Positions 54,244-63,660 of a stretch of 64,000 nucleotides of DNA are shown here, in pieces. The translations under genes and the position numbers were made by a program. The stretch is from Onthophagus taurus (taxonomy: Eukaryota > Arthropoda > Insecta > Coleoptera > Scarabaeidae). The stretch is taken from NCBI RefSeq assembly GCF_036711975.1, contig NC_091976.1, positions 10,478,001 to 10,542,000 of the forward strand, read 5' to 3'. A model generated the notes under the pieces. The model did no database searches. It saw nothing but the letters and a program-made list of their open reading frames with translations, and was not told the origin of the DNA. How positions within the stretch are numbered: position 1 is the stretch's first letter; each line of letters begins with the position of its first letter.

Positions 54244-54906
54244 TTAAAAATAATAGTTATTCCTAGAAAAAAAATTATTTTTAGATAACATATAAGAACA
54301 AATTACGCTCTCATCAAAAGCCGTTCCCTGACCAGGCATCGAGCTGAAATTCATATTTCTTCTCTCCGCGTCACTCACTATTGAAAATATTTTGGATTTG
54401 ACCTCTATTTGCAATTGCGGAGAAAATGTTTTTACAGTCTCCGCCATACATTCAAAAAATTTGTTGATGGGGTCAGAAGTATGCGGTATTTCTGGAGTAG
54501 ACTGTCTTCTTTTATCATTTAAATAATTTTGCAATACTTCTGCCGATGATAAGGTAGCATTTTTCTTCTGATGAATGTTGTCCTTTTTTTTGGCTAACAT
54601 TTGCGTTTTATTAAGAGTAGCATTGCACGCTGTAGACGTAGAAGAGCAGCTTGCAATACTGAGAGGACTGACTACTTAGATATTTATGTCCTGCTCCTGC
54701 GCTTCTGTTTCTGACGAGTCAGATATGTCAACATTGCTGATTTGTTTTCTATCTGCCAAAAACGGTTCCAGAAATGACATCTGCTTATCATATCGCCAAC
54801 TTTTCTTTTTTTCTGCTGATTGACCACTTCTGGTTTTCTGAGATTTCATGGATTTTCGGAAACTGTCCCTCAACGTTCCCCATCTTTTTTTGCATTCGGA
54901 AACTAA
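54244..54906 (-). pseudogene. Harbinger-1 MADF-BESS partner protein
   Basis: After an acceptor (CATTTTTAG) the frame reads SECKKRWGTLRDSFRKSM and SWRYDKQMSFLEPFLADRKQ, the second half of a MADF domain; a single stop at 54676 interrupts; then SDPINKFFECMAETVKTFSP is a BESS motif. Stop near 54244. It lies antisense inside the transposase intron. Exon 1 (first half of MADF) would be past the transposase 3' end, but I did not find it. Confidence 0.82.
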
Positions 54907-54965
54907 AAATGAAACAAAAAAAGTATAGCTGATAATTTTCACTACCTAACCAGGTTTTGTTTTAG

Positions 54966-55029
54966 ATTTTTTGCTACGGGGGATACATTTCGAACAATTG
55001 CATTTAGCTACCGACTTGGAGAAACAACA
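54966..55029 (+). pseudogene. Harbinger-1 transposase, start of exon 2
   Basis: After the acceptor TTTTAG (54965) the frame reads FFATGDTFRTIAFSYRLGET and completes the Arg codon split with exon 1. It is cut at about 55029. The next residues of the protein (IVYGTCEAIW) are at 2713 on the minus strand. Confidence 0.85.
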
Positions 55030-55069
55030 TAATTTTATTATAATTATTATTATAATTATTATGTTATTA

Positions 55070-55422
55070 TAATTTTGATATTTTTTTCTTGGTTTCTATG
55101 GTATATTTCTTTTATTAAATTATACATTTTGAAACTTACCTAACTGGATTTATTATTATTTAATATATTTCTTGTTTACTATTTTCTTTTTTTTGTGCCA
55201 CTTGCACTATTGGATCTTTTCACATTTTTTTTTACTACTCTTCCGGTTCAGAGCCAGTTGCGGATTGTCGGATCGGGTGGCGCCAAAAGTAAATCGAATC
55301 CTCCCTTCTCTGAAAGAGTTAAGCCGGGGAGTTCGCAACAAAACCGGGGTCGTGAAAAGAATCTTTTAGTAATAAAACACTATTTTTTTTATTTTTATAT
55401 TAATATTTTTTTTGGCGTTACA
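55070..55422 (+). repeat. gypsy-A 5' LTR, last 353 bp
   Basis: Matches 7526-7878 with about three substitutions. The first 1425 bp are absent; a 39-bp AT-rich filler separates it from Harbinger-1. Ends GGCGTTACA. Confidence 0.92.
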
Positions 55423-55425
55423 AAT

Positions 55426-55443
55426 TGGCGCCCAACGTGGGGC
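55426..55443 (+). other. gypsy-A primer-binding site (tRNA-Lys)
   Basis: TGGCGCCCAACGTGGGGC is complementary to the 3' end of animal tRNA-Lys(CUU) including CCA, three bases after the LTR. This primes minus-strand DNA synthesis. Confidence 0.85.
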
Positions 55444-55559
55444 CTTCAAAAAAAATTAGGTGACGTGGGCCCCATAAGGAAAAGGCCATACAGGGAAAAA
55501 GAATCGCCAGCAAAATATTTTCTTGCGGTCGTGTTGTAGATAGATTACTTGAAATACAC

Positions 55560-56581
55560 TTGCGCGTTGTCCGTTCCCTTCGATTATTTTCTTATCTGGA
55601 AAGGAAATCGGGATTAGATTTGTTAAAATTGATTAAATTATTTATACGGTTGGTACACGGGAATTCGATTGGTAGGGCTAATCGAGCTAACGCGACCGAG
55701 GACGAGGAACGCGAAAACATTTCAAAATACGTGGGGGAAATTGTCTCATTGATGACCCGGTTGGAAATGAAGACACGCGTTACATCCACACCGCAACGGG
55801 GAACCGCGGCGGTTGAATCGATGGAATCGTCCACCGGCATTGGTGATTTTAGCGGAGAATCGGCGGTGACGTCCGGGGACGATGACGTAGTTACTGATAA
55901 GCGCGCGATGCCAGTAATGAAATGGGGCGTTGATTTTTCAGGAGACGGTCGGAGGTCTCTTAGCGCGTTCCTCGAGAGAGTGAATGAGTTGAGGGTGGCT
56001 CGTGGTGTTTCGAAGGCGGTTTTATTCACTTCGGCTGTGGATTTATTCACGGGTTCCGCATTAGTATGGTACCGAGCGAATCGCGATAAGTATACGACTT
56101 GGGAAGAAATCGTTGAGGGACTAAAATTTGAGTTTCAACCCGTCGATTACGATGAAAGGTTAATAGAGGAAATCAAACGACGTACGCAGGGACCTTCTGA
56201 AAGTATAGGAATGTACGTCGCGGTCATGAAAAATTTATTCTCGCGGTTGGGGACAAATATTACGAAATTGGCACAAGTAAAGATTATCGTAAAGAATTTA
56301 ACACCCTCGTTTCAGCGACAATTGGCCCTCGTGGAAATTAAGTCCGTAGATCAATTACTACAGCTTGGCCGAAAGTTAGAGGCGACTCGGACTGCCGTTA
56401 ACGATTATGTTCCTCCTACAAGGATGAACAAAACTTTGGAACCGGATTTGGCTTACGTGTCGGTCGACGTGGACGTGGCGGCGGCGCCAGTGTTAACTGA
56501 GTCGGTGACTCGTACGACAGGGTTGAAATCGGGTGCGTGTTGGAATTGCGGAGTTATCGGGCATAGGGCCCAAACATGTCA
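55560..56581 (+). CDS. gag: gypsy-A gag (partial)
   Basis: A long open frame from ATG 55560. The capsid-like retrotransposon gag domain spans about residues 120-285 (FSGDGRRSLSAFLERVNELR, LVWYRANRDKYTTWEEIVEG, EIKRRTQGPSESIGMYVAVM), followed by a zinc knuckle, CWNCGVIGHRAQTC. Gag packages element RNA into particles. The frame leaves the element at about 56581, where the Penelope-like element begins; the second knuckle is at 2722. Confidence 0.88.
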
Positions 56582-56582
56582 T

Positions 56583-56640
56583 GCAAACTATTGTTGCTTC
56601 ATCAGGCATCATCAGGCCTGATGAAGCAACAATAGTTTGC
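56583..56640. repeat. Terminal hairpin of PLE-1
   Basis: GCAAACTATTGTTGCTTCAT plus CAGGC (56583-56607) is the exact complement of 56616-56640, with an 8-nt loop. Inverted 5' tails of this type are known for PLEs. Confidence 0.9.
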
Positions 56641-56651
56641 GAAATATTGGC
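56617..56651 (+). ncRNA. Hammerhead-like ribozyme motif, PLE-1 left repeat
   Basis: Core CTGATGA (56618-56624), stem II GCAA/TTGC (626-629 with 637-640), GAAA (56641-56644) and a two-base minimal stem III loop before the predicted cleavage after 56648. Stem I is weakened here because the base triplet before the core is GGC rather than GCC. Minimal hammerheads are known from PLE repeats. Confidence 0.6.
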
Positions 56652-56713
56652 ATTGAAAAAATAATTGCGTAAATTTTTTATCACGATCCTATCCTGGAAC
56701 AATCGACTCGTCC

Positions 56714-59251
56714 TTGTTGCTAACGGGATTGAACAACAATCTCCTTGTTTCTGTATATTCTCTCAGGTATATGGGTTTTTACGACGACATTCAACGATCT
56801 TATGGTCACAAAATCAAGATGGACATGAAGACCATCTCCAACAACAACATCAAAATGGCGAAATTGAAAAACAGATTAACCTTCCTTATCAGATGTAGAA
56901 AGCACGGTATCGTTCCCAGACACATCTCCGACGGATCAAAAAACCTTTGCGGTTTGATGGATGGTGCGGCAGGTTCCCTACTACAAAAAATTGGAACCTT
57001 CAGTAAAAGGTTAGCAACACGCACGTTAGGTTTTGAAATTAAAATCACAATAGATAAACTCAATAATTTAACTAATTTAACTGAAAAATTGTTAGAAAAT
57101 ATAAAAAAAGTTTTACCTCATAATATTTATTTGACATTTAATGATAATGTTCATGTTACCTTTAATAAAATTTACAATAATGTCAAAAAATTAAATGTAA
57201 AGAAGTTTGATAACTTAAATAGAGATATAATTAAAGATTTTAAAGCTAATTTCAACTCTGACAATGTTGATAAGTGGTTAGTTAACACCACAGAGGTGGA
57301 GATCCCTGAGAGTGTCAGGATCCTGTTGTCGTTGGGCCCCAAATTTGTGGATCCAGAGTTAAACAAGAAGGCTAGCTCGAAAACCTTGTTGATGGAAATT
57401 GAAAATATAATCTCTTCTTGTCCTAGTAATAAAAAGAACTTAATTAGAGCAAAAGCCACCAACATTCTTACCAATTATTTAACCTCGGAAGTTTTCCCCA
57501 CGGGTATGGAAGCTCACTTGATACGTATGAAGCATGAAACGAAAAAATTTCTCAAAGAAAACCCTAACATCATCGTCACGAAAGCCGACAAGGGCTCAAC
57601 AACAGTTTTGATGGACAAAAAACAATACATAGATAAAGCGGAGTATATGCTCAGGGATGGAACCACTTATTTACAACTAGGCAATAAAGACCTTGCGGGT
57701 ATTACCCAAACCAAGATCAATGGTATGATTAAAGATTTGTTTAATGCCAATTACATCAGTGAAGCTGAACTAAAGAAACTTATCAATAACAACTCTATCG
57801 TTTCCAAAGCATATTTCCTACCCAAAATCCATAAAGTTAATTTACCTCTAAGACCCATCATTTCTGCTGTGGGGTCTGCATCGCATGGTGTTGCCACGTG
57901 GATGTCATCAATTTTAACATCTTCCTTCAACTTCAGAAATGATTATAATGTGAAGAACACTTTTGACTTTGTAAATGAACTAAGAGGACTACAGTTACCC
58001 CCTCATTTTGTGGTGGTTTCACTAGATGTAGTCAGTCTTTTCACTAACATCCCTATAGAACTGGTTGTGAATATAATCAAGGAAAGATGGCATTTCGTAC
58101 AGGAGCATTTCTCGATGGATCAGGGTCTCTTCCTAAGAAGCCTTTCAACTGTATTCAATAACACTGTCTTCACTTTTAACGGAAAAACCTATAAGCAGGT
58201 TTTTGGCACTCCCATGGGATCTCCAATCTCCCCTATCTTAGCGCAAATAGTAATGGACTATACACTAGATATGATTATACCTCAATTGGATTTTCATTTG
58301 CCGTTTATTAAGAAATATGTTGACGATATCATTTTAGCTATACCCGAAGGTTCCCAGGATAGGGTTTTGTCCCTTTTTAATAGTTTCAACAGGCACATTC
58401 AATTCACTATAGAACTAGAAACCAATAAGTATGTACCATTTTTGGACACTAAAGTTATAAGAAATGACAGTAACCAGATTTCTTTTGACTGGTATACCAA
58501 ACCGACGTACTCGGGGAGGTATATCCATTTCTCATCCTTCCACAAAATTAAACACAAAATTAATACGGTCATGGCCATGAAATATAGAATTACGAAGATC
58601 TGTGAACCGCAGTGGGTCAACACCAACCTCAACAAACTCAAAGAAATTTTTATGATCAATAATTACCCTTCCAAACTTTTAAACAAATTGCACTTTAGTT
58701 CTTCACCATCAAACCAAAATTTGGACCTTCAGTCAAACACAGACAACAATCCGTTTACTTATAAGAAAATTACTTATATACCTGAACTTACACAGAAACT
58801 GATCACTATGTTTAAAAGTAATATCCCCAATAATGATATTAAATATATCGAACATTACCCGTCAAAACTGTCTACGGTGTTTTCTAAACTTAAGGACCAG
58901 ACTCCGTTGGAGTACCAGTCAAATGTTATCTATGTTGTACCGTGCTCCTTGTGCGGGGGTAGATATGTGGGACATACATGTCAATGGCTTAAAAAACGTC
59001 TTAGTAAACACAAAAGCGATATTAGAGTTTCGAAGCGTGGTTGTGCTTTGGCACAACATTGCCTTGACAATGACCACCCTTTCAACTTTGATGAAGTTAA
59101 AATTTTGGACAGAGAATCTAATTATCACAACAGATTATTTTTGGAAATGTTCCACATATCTACCCAACCAAACACGATTAATTTTAGGACAGATATAGAC
59201 GCTTTGAGTAGTATTTATTCGCTGGTTTTCGAAATGTACAAATCAACTTAA
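56714..59251 (+). CDS. PLE-1 reverse transcriptase with GIY-YIG endonuclease
   Basis: 845 uninterrupted codons. After an N-terminal segment (GFYDDIQRSYGHKIKMD) the reverse transcriptase has KADKGSTTVLMDKKQYID (~290), YFLPKIHKVNLPLRPIISAV, SLDVVSLFTNIP (~436), GTPMGSPISPILAQIVMDY and catalytic KKYVDDIIL (~532), then FLDTKV. The GIY-YIG endonuclease starts VIYVVPCSLCGGRYVGHTC (~736) with the PLE-type Cys pair, then LKKRLSKH and a C-terminal CxxH-like ALAQHCLDNDHPF with LEMFHI. This enzyme nicks DNA and copies element RNA. A poly-A run follows the stop. All key residues appear present; it could be active. Confidence 0.93.
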   Translation: MLLTGLNNNLLVSVYSLRYMGFYDDIQRSYGHKIKMDMKTISNNNIKMAKLKNRLTFLIRCRKHGIVPRHISDGSKNLCGLMDGAAGSLLQKIGTFSKRLATRTLGFEIKITIDKLNNLTNLTEKLLENIKKVLPHNIYLTFNDNVHVTFNKIYNNVKKLNVKKFDNLNRDIIKDFKANFNSDNVDKWLVNTTEVEIPESVRILLSLGPKFVDPELNKKASSKTLLMEIENIISSCPSNKKNLIRAKATNILTNYLTSEVFPTGMEAHLIRMKHETKKFLKENPNIIVTKADKGSTTVLMDKKQYIDKAEYMLRDGTTYLQLGNKDLAGITQTKINGMIKDLFNANYISEAELKKLINNNSIVSKAYFLPKIHKVNLPLRPIISAVGSASHGVATWMSSILTSSFNFRNDYNVKNTFDFVNELRGLQLPPHFVVVSLDVVSLFTNIPIELVVNIIKERWHFVQEHFSMDQGLFLRSLSTVFNNTVFTFNGKTYKQVFGTPMGSPISPILAQIVMDYTLDMIIPQLDFHLPFIKKYVDDIILAIPEGSQDRVLSLFNSFNRHIQFTIELETNKYVPFLDTKVIRNDSNQISFDWYTKPTYSGRYIHFSSFHKIKHKINTVMAMKYRITKICEPQWVNTNLNKLKEIFMINNYPSKLLNKLHFSSSPSNQNLDLQSNTDNNPFTYKKITYIPELTQKLITMFKSNIPNNDIKYIEHYPSKLSTVFSKLKDQTPLEYQSNVIYVVPCSLCGGRYVGHTCQWLKKRLSKHKSDIRVSKRGCALAQHCLDNDHPFNFDEVKILDRESNYHNRLFLEMFHISTQPNTINFRTDIDALSSIYSLVFEMYKST

Positions 59252-59533
59252 TAAAAAAAAAAAAAAAAAAAAAAAATTTTTTACTTTTTTAAATTTATTT
59301 TTAAATTTTTCGCGCTTCCCGCCTCACGTGAAGTTGTCGATTTAACTTGTAACGTTCGTACGCAGGCGCTTATGCCACAGGTTGTTTTTAACGACTTCTC
59401 ACACGTGTTTTTCGATGCCGAGTTTTACGTTTGATTTCTCTGTTTTTTCGCCTTTTTCCTGGCAATTGTACGTTTTATTGTTTTTGTAATTTCTTACTGT
59501 TACTATTGGTTTTGTTTGTAGTAAATGCTCAAG
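59252..59533 (+). other. PLE-1 3' untranslated region
   Basis: A 23-nt A run, T-rich DNA, then GC-richer sequence before the second direct repeat. No frame of note. Confidence 0.6.
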
Positions 59534-59569
59534 CCCTGATGAAGCAACAATAGTTTGCGAAATATTGGC
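59533..59569 (+). ncRNA. Hammerhead-like ribozyme motif, PLE-1 right repeat
   Basis: Core CTGATGA at 59536-59542, stem II GCAA/TTGC, GAAA, cleavage predicted after 59566. Stem I GCC (59533-59535) pairs with GGC (59567-59569), so this copy has all three helices of a minimal hammerhead. Confidence 0.65.
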
Positions 59570-59632
59570 ATTGAAAAAATAATTGCGTAAATTTTTTATC
59601 ACGATCCTATCCTGGAACAATCGACTCGTCCT

Positions 59633-60020
59633 AGTATAGACAAAGACCCCAAAATCCAAATTTCAAAAAAAATTCCAAAATGTCTTCCCGTCTATTTAAA
59701 ATTCACTAACTCGAATATTTTCTCGGCGCACTCGATTGCAGAAAAGAGAGCGATTTCCGGAACTCGTCCGTATTTATACCCGAAAACAAAAAAAAAAAAC
59801 TCGAAAAATACCGTGATAATAAAATTTTTAAATAAAAATATCGTGTTTCTTAAAAGCCCTCTATAAAGTAATAGTGAAACTAGGGATAAGGATAAGTAAG
59901 AACGGAAACTCTCGGTAACGTTGCTGAAACAAAACAAAACAAAACCGAACATCTGGATTTATTATTTGAAAATGAAGAATCCAAAGTAAGAAAAGAAATA
60001 AGGAAAAAGAAACTGTAACA
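59633..60020 (-). repeat. gypsy-A LTR, first 391 bp, inverted
   Basis: Reverse complement of 6101-6491 with a few differences, including the TATA box. It ends exactly at the LTR start, and CGAT of the DD41D gene follows. This marks the far end of the gypsy-A insertion. Confidence 0.92.
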
Positions 60021-60651
60021 CGATTTTACAAAAAACATAATTTGGACCGATGAAGCAAAATTTTCGAAAAATGGAGGGTATAATCGCCATAACAATCATT
60101 GTTGGGCACCGAAAAATCCTAGAGTCATTCGTGAGCAAAACTTCCAAGAATCGTGGAGTTTTACTGTGTTTTGTGCTACAAAAAACGATAGAATTTTATC
60201 ACTTTTCTTTTACGATGAAAACTTAAATTCAGAGAGATACCAAGCAATTCTACACAATGTGTTGGGGACAGCATTGCGACTTCTTCCAGAATATGAAGCC
60301 CGTGATGCTTGGTATCAAATGGACGGTGCTCCTGCACATAGGACCAATGCAGTGAGACTTGTGCTAAACGCCATGTTTGAAGATAGATGGATTGGAATTA
60401 ACGGGCCATACACATACCCACCACGATCTCCCGACTTAACCCCACTCGATTTTTTTATTTGGGGTTCTATTAAAGACCAAGTCTATGCGGATCCTGTAAG
60501 CGATAAAAACGACATGCAAAATAGAATTCGCGCTGCTTTCAATTCGTTACAAGGCAGTTCTATCCGGGAAGCCATCAACCGTCACATGTTAAGAAGAATA
60601 GAAGCATGTTTAGGAGAAAATGACAATGTTTTTGAACATTTAATTAAATAG
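60021..60651 (+). pseudogene. DD41D mariner-type transposase, 3' half
   Basis: Starts FTKNIIWTDEAKFSKNGGYN (first Asp), RVIREQNFQESWSFTVFC, YQMDGAPAHRTNAVRLVLNA (second Asp) and PPRSPDLTPLDFFIWGSIKD (third Asp); 41 residues separate the last two, a DD41D signature. The C-terminus is open to the stop at 60651. The N-terminal half is at 7879-8337 on the minus strand. Confidence 0.9.
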
Positions 60652-60826
60652 TTATTTTTGTTATTTAGGTAGTAGGTACAGTTTCGTTTAGAATTAAATC
60701 TAATCAATAAAGTTTTGTTTCCTCTAGCAGCTTATTTGTTATCCAATGCGCTTTGGATGTTTTCAATTTAATATGTTGTGGTTTTAAAAAATTTATTTAA
60801 CTCGTTAAAAATATGTTTTACGTGCA
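60652..60826 (+). terminator. DD41D transposase 3' end with polyadenylation signal
   Basis: AATAAA lies at 60709-60714 about 60 bp after the stop, a plausible cleavage/polyadenylation signal for the transposase mRNA. Confidence 0.5.
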
Positions 60827-62912
60827 GGACATTCTACACAAATGAATTCATATGTTAGAGTTGCCATTTGAAGAAATGGACTTTTAGGGCTTTTCTTAAG
60901 TGTAACTTTGACATTATAATTTGAAACCCTGTATAGCATTTCAACGAACCTTACTGATCGTCCGATAATACATTACCACTACAACATTCCTAACACAAAC
61001 CTTGTTTTCCAGCGATCAGAGTAGATAACCACAAGTACCCGGAACCTGAAAATATTTTAGTTAAAAAGCTGGCATTAAACATCATAAGTCTGCAAATTTT
61101 CAAATCCGCACTTCATTTGGTTATTCACTAGCTCACACTAGGTATTCATGGCACACTAGGTTAAATATCGATATACAGTGTGTCCCCGGATAGGTGAAAC
61201 GACTCTTATAAAAGGTAAAATTTTTTAGATATTAATTGTCATTTTCTGTGGTTTAGCCCTGCTTGATTAAAGACTAATTTTGAACATATTTTCAATTTTT
61301 AAAAAAGAAGTGAGCCTTGACAGTGAAAGAAAAACGCTTTTTGTGGCAGGTAAAGTACCTTTACTGTTTACAGTACGTGAAAGTGTTACTAAGAAGATTT
61401 GTTCAGAATGAAAAACTATGGCCATATGCATATTTTCAGAATGATCGGCCTACTTTGAAAAAATCCATATCAAACAATTTTATTTTTAACGAAGACTCCT
61501 ATGGAAAAACAAAATTGCTTTCCTGTTACTGTTAATCTGTCAAACTGTAATTTGTTAAACTTAAACAGTTTTTTAAGTACAATGTTAACATTAGAGGAAA
61601 AAGTATACGTGATTCACTGTTATGGAAGCGGGGAAAACCGATAAATATGATTATTGCTTTATTTAGTGAACAATTTCCAAATACTAGAATTAAAAGAAGT
61701 GTTTGTTGGCGTTTAATCAAAAGATTTCTTACAGCATGAAGTATTCACTCTAAGAAAAAAAATTATGATGAAACTGATTAACTGTTTTCTTTTGTGGGTG
61801 AACACACACTTAATTTTTTGTGAGCATTTTAAGAACAGTTTGTTTATTTCTCCCGAATAATCTGAATCTCAAAACAAAAAATCCTGATAAAGTACTATTT
61901 ACGAAAATAATAAACAATGGGTTTTGTCAAAGTAGGCCGATGATTCCGAAAATTTGCATATGATCATAACTTTTCATTCTGAATAGAATTTCTTAGTAAC
62001 ATTTTACCATACTGTAAATAGAACAGGTACTTTACCTGACACACAAGAAGTTTTCGCTTCAGTGTCAACACACCCTTGTTTTTTAAAATTTGAAAATATG
62101 TTCAAAATTAGTCTTTAACCAAGCAGGGCTGAACCCCAAAAGATGACAATTAGTATAGAAAAAATTTTACATTTTATAAGAGTCGTTTCACCTATCCGGG
62201 GACACACTGTATGTGTACATTTTTCAAAGAACCCTAATTATCTCCCAAACTATAAATGTTAGGTATAGGACATATGGGATATAAAAGATGTAAAATGAGA
62301 CACCGAAGACGACTAAGTAATAAAATATGGGGGGTGCCATTTAAAAAAATGAAGTTATGGTATTTCCAAATTTCGAAAAGTTAACGTGTCGTAGTAAAGT
62401 GACCAAGCGTTCTAGACAGCCGTACTCGGCACCAAAACATACTCCATCATGTTGCTTACGCATGTTCTGAATCCTAACTTGATATCGCAAAAATCGAGTG
62501 TTCTCTGATTTTTTTAAAAAATGTCTGCTGGAGCAGATTTTTTTAGAAAAATTCGAATAACCCGAGAACGGCCGAATCAAATTGCAAAAAGTAAAGTTAT
62601 TCATAAACCTTGAAAACAGACAAACCCAAATATGTAAAAATATATAGGGTGTTCCATTTAAAAAAATAAAGGAGGTGGCGACTTCCGGTATAACCGGAAG
62701 TGCTAGAAATCTGAAAATATTTTAGTCGAAGAGAACGCAATTAATAATACTTAAATCTGAATTTTCAAATTTCTATTTTGGGCAGAACTCTTTACAGTTC
62801 TAATGGACGGTCGTCGTGGATGACCCTGTATTAGTAAGAAAGCTATTGAGACGTTTTGAGATATAAAAGACGGCAACGTAAGAATCGTACTAATACTATT
62901 ATTTTATATGTA
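60827..62912 (+). repeat. Long terminal repeat of the DD41D element (TIR-2)
   Basis: Homologous to 14556-15525 in the same orientation in the window. Split by another mariner-type element at 61176-62209. Contains an extra ~160-bp partial duplication (CTGAAAATATTTTAG at 61046 and 62712). Ends at 62912 next to CAG. Confidence 0.8.
61176..62209. mobile_element. Mariner-type element with ~290-bp inverted repeats
   Basis: Ends CAGTGTGTCCCCGGATAGGT and its complement, flanked by TA (61174-61175, 62210-62211). Repeats extend 61176-61470 and 61920-62209. The core (61590-61740) reads LTLEEKVYVIHCYGSG and FSEQFPNTRIKRSVCWRLIK, a DUF4817-type DNA-binding head, with no catalytic domain: a deletion derivative. 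Confidence 0.88.
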
Positions 62913-63660
62913 GCAGATAATAATTACGAACCTGAAGCCTCTAAAGGAAAAGGTGATTTATGCGGTGGTGATTACAACAAAAAAAAAGATAAATTTTTCA
63001 AGACTTTAGGGCAACGCCAAAATCCTCTTTGGTTTCATCATCAGAAAATACGTTTAACGGCGTCCAATTTTGGAAAGATATGTCGGTTAAGATCTTCAAC
63101 AGTTTGTGAAGGAACTGTAAAAATGCTTCTGTATAGTACTTTTAAAGGTAACGCCGTCACAACTTATGGAATAACCCATGAAGCGTTGGCTATTGAAACC
63201 GTTGAAAGGAAACTCAATAAATGTAAAAGTAAAGAGCTGTGGGCTATTCGTGGATAAACGTCATCCATTTTTGGCTGCAAGTCCAGATGGAAAGACGGAA
63301 GACAATTCCATGATTGAAATTAAATGTCCATTTGTTGCAAGAAACTTAACACCTAGGGAAGCTATTACACAAAAAAAAATACCGTTTGCTTACATCAAAG
63401 ACAACAAGATTTATTTAAAAGAAAATCACCCGTATTATTACCAAATACAAGGTCAGATGCAGGTAACAGATACACATTTTTCTTATTTTGTTATCTATAC
63501 GGAAAAAGATGTTGAAATCATAGAAATACACCGCGATGAAACATTTTGCACAAAAATAATAGAAAAATTGTCATATTTTTATAACAATTGTCTGTTACCA
63601 GAAATCATAGATCCGAGACGTACACTCAGAAAAATATTAGCGGTTATAATAACGAATTGA
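62913..63660 (+). pseudogene. YqaJ nuclease half of the Mutator-like gene
   Basis: Reads DNNYEPEASKGKGDLCGG, IRLTASNFGKICRLRSSTVC, then after a frameshift near 63240 CGLFVDKRHPFLAASPDGKT, IEIKCPF and YYYQIQGQMQVT. These are the YqaJ/lambda-exonuclease-type catalytic motifs (SPDG Asp, E-x-K, Gln), all present. It is the C-terminal module of the protein whose transposase half is at 15526-17150. The ATG at 62856 lies in the transposon terminus and is not the true start. Confidence 0.85.

Larger units (their letters stand above)
53708..55029 (+). mobile_element. PIF/Harbinger-1, right part
   Basis: Terminus GCTTGTCGCTCACTTGCCCG at 53708, exon 1 and the start of exon 2 of the transposase on the plus strand and an antisense MADF-BESS gene in the intron. 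It ends at ACATA (55027-55031), which also occurs (as TATGT) at the other break, 2711-2715. Confidence 0.85.
56583..59632 (+). mobile_element. Penelope-like element (PLE-1), apparently complete
   Basis: Direct repeats of ~97 bp (56616-56711 and 59534-59632) bracket an 845-codon ORF, and a 25-bp inverted copy of the repeat start (56583-56607) forms a hairpin at the left end. The direct repeats hold hammerhead-like motifs. Left flank is gypsy-A gag (+), right flank is gypsy-A LTR start (-), so the insertion sits at a rearrangement junction; I see no target duplication. Confidence 0.88.
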
